30,886 nucleotides of DNA from DAOUMU01 sp034409055 (GTDB lineage Bacteria > Chloroflexota > Anaerolineae > 4572-78 > J111): NCBI GenBank assembly GCA_034409055.1, contig DAOUMU010000152.1, positions 1-30,886 on the forward strand. The letters are read 5' to 3'. A program made the translations under genes and the position numbers. Under the pieces are notes generated by a model. The model did not search any database and had not been told where the DNA came from. It saw nothing but the letters and a program-made list of their open reading frames with translations. Of the stretch, positions 21,522 to 29,415 are shown one piece after another; the first letter of the stretch is position 1; each line of letters opens with the position of its first letter.

Positions 21522-23705
21522 ATGGATCGAAATCATTTATCGGTACCTTCTGACAGCCAAGCGCTAATCAAAGCTTCTGATAAATCAATGACATTGACAA
21601 CTTCTAACAGTCTTGAGGCAAGCGATTTGAGTGTGGTCAAATGCTATCGCTGTTATAGTCCAAGAGTTGAAGCCATTTGCCATCATTGTGGACGTTTTGT
21701 TTGTAAAAAATGTGGCCTGAAAACATTAGGCTGGTTTTTTACTGATAATGTATTTGCATATCTGCAGCCTTCATTGGACAAAAAGTTAAAACAAGGGATG
21801 CATTGTCGAGATTGTTTCCATTGGGACATTCAAATTTCGTCAATATTAACTCTGATAAATTCAATATTAGCCTTAATTGTTCTTCTAGCAATATGGCCAG
21901 GTTTCGGTTGGCTTCAGAGGGGATTATTTGTTGGAGGGACAATTATCATCATTAGCTTGGTCAGGTGGTTTACAGATCGCTTATTTCCTATTAGAGTGAA
22001 ATATCCTCAAGAACTGCTACCTCTATATGCAAAAGTTAAGATACAGGTGCAGGAGCGTGTAGAAGCCAATTTTAATATAGATAGTAGTGAATATCTATTC
22101 CCTGCCCCGATAGCTGAAGGGGCTATTCTGGTAACGTTGAGCGTAAGTCCGGTTGACCTAGAACGATACGAAAGCGCACCACCACCAAAATATCCTTTGA
22201 AGTTTCTTGCCGGCTTCGTTGCACTTGAGACGCTCAAAAATATTGAATTCGTGAAATCTAGGGGGCTGAAACATAGCAAAAATTTACTATTTCTTAGCAA
22301 AGACATTAAACTTAATACATTTGAAACTCACTGTCGCCAATCAAAAAATTTCTACCTGGTTGAACCATACCGGATTCACTCGAAAGCATTACAGATTGGT
22401 CCTCCGTACGACAAGAAATTTCCTCTCCTTATTAAATCACGGAGAGTGAAAGATGGTTATCGTTTGGAAATAATCTTAGAGATAGCGGTCAAGCTAAAAC
22501 TAAAATATGCCAAAAGCAGTACAGAGAAAAAAGCAGAAGAGAAGGGATTAATAGGCAAACCCATTCTTAACTCGCTGATTTTGAATATTCCGGTAGGCTA
22601 TCAAGTCGAGTATACTGATGGTCATTTTGATCAACAAGAACGGGTGATCAGATGGTACAAGAATTCACTTGATGTCAAGCCCTCCTTTTCTGTTTTTGTT
22701 GAGTTTCAGCAGGTTATCCAAGATGGTATAGAGTTTAGAGGAGAATATAGTGTTGTCATCGATGATTGGACAATCTCTCAATTATATGTAGCGCAAGACT
22801 TAGGGGCACCAAATAAGCATATGGTTCGCCCTACAAATGGACTACGTCTCTCTACAAAGGGTAATGATGAGAAACATTGGCTGGCTCCAACCGTTGAGCA
22901 TAATACCAAAATAGAAGGCAAACTATGTATTAACACTTCATATCTCTCCTCCCAACAAGTGCAAACAGTGTCAGACCTGTTAGAAGAGAAAGATACCCAG
23001 ACAGAAGAAAAAGATATCCAGATAGAGATAACAGATAAAGAAGAACTGCTGGTTGCCCCCACTCACCAAGTAGTGAATGCGGTTATTGAGGCATTAACCG
23101 AAAAACAAGTTTTCATCAAGCAGGTCACAGAAACTCCTGGTTATGTCATAGAAACCGATATAGGGAGTAATCGTGCTCGTTACTGGGAAATTAGGGGAAA
23201 GTGTTACTTGAATGCTTTGCAGTCAACTAATCTACACCTGGTAATCTCGGGAGAAGGTCCCCAAAACAGTCGGCCTAATTGCGAAGGTGTACTTACCTTT
23301 GAGCTCACTCTGCGCAGTTATATTGAAATGGGTGACTCGGGAACCCCTGAGCAGTTGAAGGAAAAATGCAAAGAATTTAAAGGCATTATAAAAATCGCCG
23401 CCTATCAAAGTAGGCAAATTGACTATCAAGGTCGACTTATTTTTGCTTGGCAACTCGAAAAGCAAGATGAGAAAAAGTTTCAGGAGGAGTATGATCTGGA
23501 TAAAGTAGCTATCATCTTGACCGGTGACAATAATTTAAAAAAAGGTTATGTTTTTGTTGTTCTTAGCAGCGAAGATGAACAAATTCCGAAGGTGCCAGAA
23601 CATTTGGAGATATGTCTACAACGAGAGTTGCCAATGATAGAAATTCCAGGTTATGAGTGGATTGACAAGTGGGAACTCCTTAGAAGGCTTGCAATAAGAC
23701 TTTGA
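21522..23705 (+). CDS. Gene C: membrane-anchored zinc-finger protein
   Basis: The protein has 727 residues and its family is not recognised. A Cys-rich zinc module is at residues 41-98: CYRC, CHHCGRFVCKKC, then CRDCFHWD, giving four CxxC pairs. Two hydrophobic segments follow (about 104-125 and 133-149: ILALIVLLAIWPGFGWL, then LFVGGTIIIISLVRW), so the protein is probably a membrane hairpin with the zinc module and the long C-terminal part on the same side. Residues about 380-450 (ERVIRWYKN and following strands) look like a domain also present near the end of gene B. A 470-500 region is rich in EEKDTQTEEKD. A last alpha/beta region ends the protein. Gene D starts 2 bases after its stop, so C and D are coupled. 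The function is inferred only from the cluster. Confidence 0.7.
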   Translation: MDRNHLSVPSDSQALIKASDKSMTLTTSNSLEASDLSVVKCYRCYSPRVEAICHHCGRFVCKKCGLKTLGWFFTDNVFAYLQPSLDKKLKQGMHCRDCFHWDIQISSILTLINSILALIVLLAIWPGFGWLQRGLFVGGTIIIISLVRWFTDRLFPIRVKYPQELLPLYAKVKIQVQERVEANFNIDSSEYLFPAPIAEGAILVTLSVSPVDLERYESAPPPKYPLKFLAGFVALETLKNIEFVKSRGLKHSKNLLFLSKDIKLNTFETHCRQSKNFYLVEPYRIHSKALQIGPPYDKKFPLLIKSRRVKDGYRLEIILEIAVKLKLKYAKSSTEKKAEEKGLIGKPILNSLILNIPVGYQVEYTDGHFDQQERVIRWYKNSLDVKPSFSVFVEFQQVIQDGIEFRGEYSVVIDDWTISQLYVAQDLGAPNKHMVRPTNGLRLSTKGNDEKHWLAPTVEHNTKIEGKLCINTSYLSSQQVQTVSDLLEEKDTQTEEKDIQIEITDKEELLVAPTHQVVNAVIEALTEKQVFIKQVTETPGYVIETDIGSNRARYWEIRGKCYLNALQSTNLHLVISGEGPQNSRPNCEGVLTFELTLRSYIEMGDSGTPEQLKEKCKEFKGIIKIAAYQSRQIDYQGRLIFAWQLEKQDEKKFQEEYDLDKVAIILTGDNNLKKGYVFVVLSSEDEQIPKVPEHLEICLQRELPMIEIPGYEWIDKWELLRRLAIRL

Positions 23706-23707
23706 TC

Positions 23708-24001
23708 ATGGCCAAAAAAGAACTGCTATGTAGCATCAACTATAGTGGTTGTACAAATGAAGCAAAGTATGTATGCCATCACTGTGGAAAGCCATTGTGT
23801 AATGGTCCTAATTGCTGCAAGTGGGGCTGGGACTCTGCTTTTGCTGGCTCACCTATTGCGTATCACTGTCCTGAGTGTGACCATATAAAGGGGTTAGGTC
23901 TATTAGTAAGAGAGGTGATCACTCAGTCTAACCAGTTCTTTGAATGGCTATCAAAGAAAATTGATTCTTTCAAAAAAATACTAAAACGAAAAGAGCCCTA
24001 A
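23708..24001 (+). CDS. Gene D: small zinc-finger protein related to gene C
   Basis: A 97-residue protein beginning MAKKELLCSINYSGC. Cys/His pairs: C8, C15, CHHCG (23-27), LCNGPNCC and YHCPECDH near residue 55. The order CHHCG, then Cys-x-Cys-rich, Trp/Phe-rich spacer, then CxxC with a following His repeats the zinc module of gene C, so the two are paralogous at that part. The C terminus is an amphipathic, Lys-rich helix (KKIDSFKKILKRKEP). No membrane segment is present. I chose ATG 23708; the frame also extends to a TTG two codons earlier that overlaps the gene C stop. It may act as a soluble partner of gene C. Confidence 0.72.
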   Translation: MAKKELLCSINYSGCTNEAKYVCHHCGKPLCNGPNCCKWGWDSAFAGSPIAYHCPECDHIKGLGLLVREVITQSNQFFEWLSKKIDSFKKILKRKEP

Positions 24002-24030
24002 AACAGACTGCTTGAAAAATCAGAAAACTT

Positions 24031-25338
24031 ATGACAAACCACCATTCTCTAAACATAACCTTTGAAAAGGGTAAGATGATTTGCAAGGGGAACAACACCT
24101 TACAGTTAGTTGTGCATAACACCTCCTCTGTGAATTATCAGCAAGCTATAATCCGCCTTGATGAAGTACCGCCTGGTATTACTGTGCAACCTAGCAAGCT
24201 TACAGTATCGCCCCTACCGGCAAATTCAAGTGAGGCAATTCCAATCACGTTGTATGCCAACCGTCCAGGTAAGTATGAGATCAATGTGCATGCTAACGCC
24301 TTCCCTGCACCCAAGGAAGGGTTTCTACACACTACACTTCAGTTTGATGTTGTACCCAAGCCAGACACATCACCATCCCAAGCAGGTGTGTCCATCTTTG
24401 ATGAAATAAAGGTTGCCCCGACTAACATTGCTGATGACCGGCTTCCTATATCGGCAGGAGTTAGCGCTCAACAAGGTGACGTTTATTCCTCTTATGAAAC
24501 TGGACTAAGCCAATTGCTAAACCGAATAGGACAACAACATCCTCGCTATAGCGATGCACTTGTTTATCAACACCGGTTGAAGGAGAATATAGCTCAATCT
24601 CGAAGACACGGCGATACCGAGACACGCAGAGCGGAACGAAGTGAAATCATCGAACGCCTGAATGAATTAGCTGTATCTGTCTTGGGTACAACCTTCGATG
24701 AGTTATGTATTGGCACTGAAGCTCAACAAATCTCGGAATATACCCACAAATCTCTCACTGATGAAATCGGGCAGACACTGCTACCGAAGAGGATATTTGA
24801 TACTGCCGCAATACGGGAATTATTAACCATCGCCTTGGATGCTAGCGATTTAAATGATTTATGCCAGGACTATTTCCCAGTAGTTTACAAAGATTTTAGC
24901 GAAGGGATGACAACTCGGAAGCGAAAACGCCTGTTGATTGGCTATTGCGAGCATCATAATCAATTTGAACAATTAGTGCGTCAGATACGGAAAATAAATC
25001 CTGAACAATATGAAGCATTCTTCCCCTATCTGGTGAAACCGGTTATGAACAAATTCAAATCTAAAAAAGATGCAGATCATATTCAAGCTGCCAAGACGCT
25101 CGGACGACTGGGCGAACCAGGTGCTATTCCCTTATTAGAAGCCCAACTACTCAAACAACCAAATCCGACTGTGGGATATTGGCTAGCGGTAGCGATTGGT
25201 GAGATTGGAGGGGATGATGCGAAAGATGCCTTAGATAGAATTCGACAACAATTAATCAGTCAAGATGTTGACCCTTACACGTTATTAGGCATTGAAGATG
25301 CCAAGAAACTGGCTGAAGCTAAGATAAATCGAGTCTAA
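24031..25338 (+). CDS. Gene E: beta-sandwich, adaptor, EAD1-like and HEAT-repeat protein
   Basis: The protein has 435 residues. Residues about 8-110 are an Ig-like beta-sandwich (LVVHNTSSVNYQQAI, GKYEINVHANAFP). Residues 158-226 are a helical adaptor, gapless with the gene A C terminus and identical at about 40 of 69 positions by eye (HPRYSDALVYQHRLKENI, RAERSEIIERLNELA). Residues about 256-325 match the effector-associated domain 1 pattern: AAIRELLTIALDASDLNDLC, FPVVYKDFSEGMT, then CEHHNQFEQLV. Residues 346-410 are HEAT-like (AAKTLGRLGEPGAIPLLEAQ). EADs are death-like adaptors that link sensors to effectors by homotypic contact. The protein probably bridges a sensor or partner to the TIR protein of gene A. 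The start has only a weak ribosome-binding site. Confidence 0.8.
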   Translation: MTNHHSLNITFEKGKMICKGNNTLQLVVHNTSSVNYQQAIIRLDEVPPGITVQPSKLTVSPLPANSSEAIPITLYANRPGKYEINVHANAFPAPKEGFLHTTLQFDVVPKPDTSPSQAGVSIFDEIKVAPTNIADDRLPISAGVSAQQGDVYSSYETGLSQLLNRIGQQHPRYSDALVYQHRLKENIAQSRRHGDTETRRAERSEIIERLNELAVSVLGTTFDELCIGTEAQQISEYTHKSLTDEIGQTLLPKRIFDTAAIRELLTIALDASDLNDLCQDYFPVVYKDFSEGMTTRKRKRLLIGYCEHHNQFEQLVRQIRKINPEQYEAFFPYLVKPVMNKFKSKKDADHIQAAKTLGRLGEPGAIPLLEAQLLKQPNPTVGYWLAVAIGEIGGDDAKDALDRIRQQLISQDVDPYTLLGIEDAKKLAEAKINRV

Positions 25339-25358
25339 ATATTATTGGAGGTTGTAAA

Positions 25359-27032
25359 ATGAGAACACAATTTAACAGTTCAAAGTTTAACTGGTCGCTA
25401 GTAGCTTTGCTGCTGCTCTTACTATTTAGCGGGCCTATCAGTGCTTGCGGCCTCTCAGCCCCTACAGCCACCCCTATCGCTGACCAGACTGGCAAAGCAG
25501 TTCAAGACACAGAGAGTGAGATTGCTAAGATCGCTGCAGATATTATCGACGGTGATCTAGGAGAAATAAGCTTAGTTGGAAACAGTGTCTCCGATAAAAA
25601 AGTAATTATCTTCGAAGAGCGACATAACTCTAGAGCCGGCCAGCTCGAAACCGCCATTATGTTAGTGCGACTTTACAATGATTATGATATGAGATACATT
25701 GCCCTGGAAGGCGCATTAGAAACCGATGGCTCCCTGGATGCTTCCTGGTATCATCAACTTTCCGACAGTGCGACTCTGGCAGATGTCGCTGTCCAAATGC
25801 TCAAGGAAGGAGAAATTAGCAATGCCGAGTTTATGGCTCTAGCCTTACCTGATGTCATCGTTCAGGGCATAGAAATCGCTAAAGAATACAAAGTTGAACT
25901 TGGAGAAGACACTGGTTCAGCCCCAACTTTGTATCTCTTTTATATTGCCTTACCATCACTAAGCGAAAATGATGTTGCTGAACTCAATAAACTTCTTGAG
26001 GCAGATAGGATTTTGGAAGCCGTTGAGTTTGCTATCAGTAAAGACCCTTGGGTCCAAAGCCGCTATGAAACGCTCACTGATAGCGCCGCAGTTGTTCCTA
26101 TTGAAGATCTGATAAAGGTTTTAGAAGAGATTGAGGCAAAAGCCGACGAGGTAAACGCGGAAATAGATGCAGACTTAAAAGCAAACTTACAGGATTACAG
26201 GCGATTCTTTGAAGTCGCCTCTAGCCGCAGCGATACGATGGTGGATAAGACCATAGCCTTACTTGACAAACATCCAGAAGCGCCCATCGGCATGATCATT
26301 GGTGCTGCCCATACCGCAAGAATCTCCGAGTTACTGGATAATGAGGGAATAGCTCACGTCGTAATCCGACAAAAAGCCTTAATTACAGAGGAGCCTGGTG
26401 AGTTAGGTAGAGATGCCTATGAGCGTAAGCTACAGGCTTTATCCGTAGATGAAGGAGAGGGACTCGGTGCACTATTAGATGGCCGTAAGAAACCGCCTCC
26501 TGTGCTACAAGAGGAATGGTTCCCGCCTTTTGCCAAAGCCAGAGTCTTCGCTATAGAATTTGCTAGGGCTGTTGCTGAGGGTGCAGAACTACCTTTTGAT
26601 AAGCCTCCCTACGATTTACAAACACGTTTTGGCAATGATCCGGATATCTCCATCAACTGGGATTCTTTTGTCATTGAAGAGCCAGAGGTGATCTTTAGTT
26701 TTGAAGTAAACCTTGGTAATAGCCAAAAACCAAAACGCATTTGGGTACGGGCAGTCCAAACAGATGAACCGATTGGCAGTGAGACGGACACAACTTTGGA
26801 GCAACTTTTGGAAGATGCTCTTGATGAGGTGAGGAATGAAAAAGTGAGGAATGATAAAACCGAATCGGAGACTGAGGAACAAGCCCCTCGTAATAGTGAA
26901 ACTCCAAACATTACCAAAATCGGTCACAATGTAGCGGCTAAATTCGGAGAAAGCAAGCAAAGTGTTAGTAAATCCATTAGCATAAGTTATGTGCAACCAG
27001 GAGCAAAATCGTCTCTAAAGTCGGAATTGTGA
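25359..27032 (+). CDS. Gene F: lipoprotein with TIKI/ChaN/EreA-like domain
   Basis: The protein has 557 residues. The N terminus is a lipoprotein signal: hydrophobic SLVALLLLLLFSG, then lipobox ISAC with Cys30, followed by a Pro/Thr-rich linker. About 80-345 resembles the TIKI/TraB/ChaN/erythromycin-esterase fold: VIIFEERHNSRAGQLE with an early His, YIALEGAL, and late IGMIIGAAHTARISELL with a second His. Members are metal-dependent hydrolases or haem-binding proteins, so the activity is uncertain. A Glu/Lys-rich tail (about 480-525) is probably disordered. GGAGG lies upstream, 20 bases after gene E, so it is likely in the same operon. The last 15 codons overlap the C-terminal end of an antisense transposase remnant, so the natural C terminus may have been replaced by IS sequence. 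Confidence 0.68.
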   Translation: MRTQFNSSKFNWSLVALLLLLLFSGPISACGLSAPTATPIADQTGKAVQDTESEIAKIAADIIDGDLGEISLVGNSVSDKKVIIFEERHNSRAGQLETAIMLVRLYNDYDMRYIALEGALETDGSLDASWYHQLSDSATLADVAVQMLKEGEISNAEFMALALPDVIVQGIEIAKEYKVELGEDTGSAPTLYLFYIALPSLSENDVAELNKLLEADRILEAVEFAISKDPWVQSRYETLTDSAAVVPIEDLIKVLEEIEAKADEVNAEIDADLKANLQDYRRFFEVASSRSDTMVDKTIALLDKHPEAPIGMIIGAAHTARISELLDNEGIAHVVIRQKALITEEPGELGRDAYERKLQALSVDEGEGLGALLDGRKKPPPVLQEEWFPPFAKARVFAIEFARAVAEGAELPFDKPPYDLQTRFGNDPDISINWDSFVIEEPEVIFSFEVNLGNSQKPKRIWVRAVQTDEPIGSETDTTLEQLLEDALDEVRNEKVRNDKTESETEEQAPRNSETPNITKIGHNVAAKFGESKQSVSKSISISYVQPGAKSSLKSEL

Positions 27033-27640
27033 ACTTTTCGGGGCAGGATTGGGGGGCGAACACGCCAGTCGTCTGCCAAACGGAGCTCTACGCTTGGGTA
27101 GACTGCCGTCCCGTCGAACTTTAACAATAAACAATCGTCCTCTCCAATCACCCAGACACTGGTGTTAGCCGCAACCCGGACCATAACCTTGACCCGTTCC
27201 AAGGTATCATCGAAGCGAGGGATACTGAAGGATACGCGCTGACGCAGCCACTCGGCTGCCCAACGGACAAAGTTGGCGGCAAACAGAGAGAACTGCTCCT
27301 GGAGAGCGATACCGCCTGCAGAACGCATCTTGAGGGGGTGCATTTTGAAGACAACAATGGTTTCCTTGATCCCAGTCTCGATGAGTTACCGGGCGTTGTA
27401 AAAGTCAAACCAGGTGGACAGGGTCAACGATTGACCATCGTCTCGATAAGCAATCAGGGCGATGTGATTGAGGCCACTGAGGGTGTGGAAACGCTCCAGA
27501 GCCAAAGCGAGCGGGTAAGGGCAGTTAGCGATGTGCTGCTGACCGCAGGCAATCATATTTGCGTTCTGGCCTGCTTTAGTCCAGGTGGAGTCAGGTTCCA
27601 GTTTACTCAACAAACTGGTCACCACCTGAGCATTAGGGGG
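26987..27640 (-). pseudogene. Remnant of an IS transposase (C-terminal part, with an internal stop)
   Basis: Read on the minus strand, two segments are in the same frame, separated by one TAA at 27386-27388. The first ends LSTWFDFYNAR and the second begins LIETGIKETIVVFKMHPLK, continuing into EQFSLFAANFVRWAAEWLRQ. In intact transposases of this DDE (IS1380/IS4-like) type the stop position is normally Gln, FYNARQxIE, so a single C-to-T change explains the break. Upstream, NANMIACGQQ continues the same protein, but its frame is closed by a TGA near 27640 and the N-terminal half is missing. The element is dead. Its C-terminal end overlaps the 3' end of gene F. Confidence 0.78.
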
Positions 27641-27860
27641 AGCAATTTTGCCTCAAAAGCTTCATCTCCCACTTTACCCGAGTAAATTACTTACCCAGGA
27701 GAAATCATCCCCAATGCTGGTGTTGGACCCGACTGGGCTTATAGTAGGATGGACGTGAGTCAGTGGTAAAGCTCTACTAATCTGTAAAATACCAGCCCCA
27801 CTGACCTAAATCACAATCGGTCAAGCGAAGTGACAAACCACCCCCCTCTCCCAAAAACAC
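27641..27860. other. Non-coding stretch between the IS remnant and the pyruvyl transferase gene
   Basis: No supportable gene. The only structure seen is a short inverted repeat, GTCAGTGG (27759-27766) and CCACTGAC (27798-27805). It may be left over from the truncated IS or be a weak hairpin. The right part is C-rich and runs into the stop of the next gene. Confidence 0.4.
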
Positions 27861-29291
27861 TCACCCACCCCCCTCCACCAACCCCCTCACCACCGGCGGC
27901 AGGGGGGGCAAATAAGCCTCCCACGATCGGGGGAGATTAGGCCGGGGAAACTCCGGATAGACGCAGATCAGTTCGTCCATAAAAGCCATGCCCATCTGGC
28001 CCATCAGGCACAGGTGGCGGGGTACGGCCTGGCCAATCTCGGCCGAGATTGCCTCTCTGTCACGCTCCAGGCGACGTAAGCAGGACAAAAGCTTCTCCCC
28101 CAGATCGGGGTCAGCCACCTCCAGCAGGAGGTCGGCGTGGCCCCGGTCGTGCATCAGGTTGCGAATTCGCTCGTCCATAGTCACGCCTATCGAAGGGACC
28201 TGGGCCGGCATCGAGCTGACGATGGCGTGGAAACGGGAACTGACGATGAACGAGCAGTGGCGCAAAATGCTGACCAGGTCATAGATGTTGTAAGCGTCGC
28301 TGATAAAGCAGGGCGGCGTCGGGAAGAGGCGGGCCGAGAGGTGCTGGCAAGCTCGGCGGTCTAACCGTTCCATGCCGACGACGATGGTGAAAAGAGGACG
28401 TTCGCGGCTAAAAGCGCGGCTGGCTTCGGCCAGGCCGTCCAGATAGCGTTGGTATTTACGTTCTGTTTCGGCCGAGTGATGGTGAAAGTGGGTCAAATAA
28501 TAATGTTGGTCTTTGTACTTACCGGCTAAGTAGCGGCCGATGAACTTGCGCACACTCGGCCCGACCGGCCACCAAAACGGATTGATGGGGCAGACGGCCA
28601 GAATTTGTTGGCTGCCATCCCAACCGGCCGCCTGAAGTAATGCAGCCCCCCGTTCCGGCGGGGCCGGTGCAAAGGTCCAGGCCGTGTCGGTGCCAATCGT
28701 GGTCCGGATGCCCAACTCATGCAGGACGGCCCGGGAGGGTTCGTTGCGGCAAATGATGAACGAGTCCCGGCAATACTGCTGGACAAAGGCCCGTAAACTG
28801 GCCGTCATCACCCCGGCTTCGGCCCCATACCCCACACTGAGCTTGCCCTCGGCATTGGCCATACCCAGGGCGCCCCCCATTAGAATGGAAAGGACATCGG
28901 TGAACTTGGACTTGAACATGGAGCCTTCACTGGCCACCACGCCATGATACCGGGCACACTCCTGAAAGAGAAATTTCGGCAGCAGGGGCAACGGCAGGGG
29001 AACCTGGCGAGTGCCGGGGAAATAACCGGCTGAGCGCTGTTGGTTAAAGGTGACCACGGTTAACTCAACTGCCTCATGGCCGATGATGTGGCGAAGCTGG
29101 CGAATGATCTCCGTCACTCGCACATCGGCCCCCGTGTTGCACGCCCCATTGTAACCAACCAATAGCAGTTTTAGCCGCTTGCCGGGTCGCCATTGTTCAC
29201 GATTTAAGCCCAACCTGTGCTTAAGCCGGGCGGTCTGAATGTGCCACTCTACCAGTCTTTGTAGCAGTTGATCGAGATCAGGCAAGCTCAT
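27861..29291 (-). CDS. Polysaccharide pyruvyl transferase family protein
   Basis: A 476-residue protein. The start of the pyruvyl transferase domain is KLLLVGYNGACNTGADVRVTEII (about residues 37-59). VVASEGSMFKSKF, then MANAEGKLSVGYGAEAGVM and SFIICRNEPSRAVLHELGI are the middle motifs. SFIVSSRFHAIVSSMPAQVPSIG (about 355-377) is the typical C-terminal RxH motif of the family. Members transfer pyruvate from phosphoenolpyruvate to sugars of surface polymers, as CsaB and WcaK do. I chose ATG 29291 with GAGG upstream; a TTG one codon earlier is also open. It is cytoplasmic with no signal peptide. The specific glycan is unknown. Confidence 0.82.
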   Translation of the reverse strand: MSLPDLDQLLQRLVEWHIQTARLKHRLGLNREQWRPGKRLKLLLVGYNGACNTGADVRVTEIIRQLRHIIGHEAVELTVVTFNQQRSAGYFPGTRQVPLPLPLLPKFLFQECARYHGVVASEGSMFKSKFTDVLSILMGGALGMANAEGKLSVGYGAEAGVMTASLRAFVQQYCRDSFIICRNEPSRAVLHELGIRTTIGTDTAWTFAPAPPERGAALLQAAGWDGSQQILAVCPINPFWWPVGPSVRKFIGRYLAGKYKDQHYYLTHFHHHSAETERKYQRYLDGLAEASRAFSRERPLFTIVVGMERLDRRACQHLSARLFPTPPCFISDAYNIYDLVSILRHCSFIVSSRFHAIVSSMPAQVPSIGVTMDERIRNLMHDRGHADLLLEVADPDLGEKLLSCLRRLERDREAISAEIGQAVPRHLCLMGQMGMAFMDELICVYPEFPRPNLPRSWEAYLPPLPPVVRGLVEGGG

Positions 29292-29353
29292 CAAAATCCT
29301 CTGGCTGGCTCACCATCGTCTGCATCAGGATGAGACATTTGAAACACCCCCGA

Positions 29354-29381
29354 TTGTTTTCCACCCAAAGCCGGGTATAAT
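29354..29381 (+). promoter_or_regulatory. Probable promoter of the MFS transporter gene
   Basis: TTGTTT (29354-29359), a 16-base spacer, then a perfect TATAAT (29376-29381). It lies 34 bases upstream of the start at 29416, in the divergent space after the pyruvyl transferase gene start. Confidence 0.55.
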
Positions 29382-29415
29382 TAACGAATCCATCTTTTTT
29401 GAGAAGGTCAGCATC

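Noticed and set aside
27338..27685. 115-residue plus-strand ORF in the IS remnant
   Set aside because: The minus strand reads as a recognisable transposase through this stretch; the plus frame does not resemble any family.
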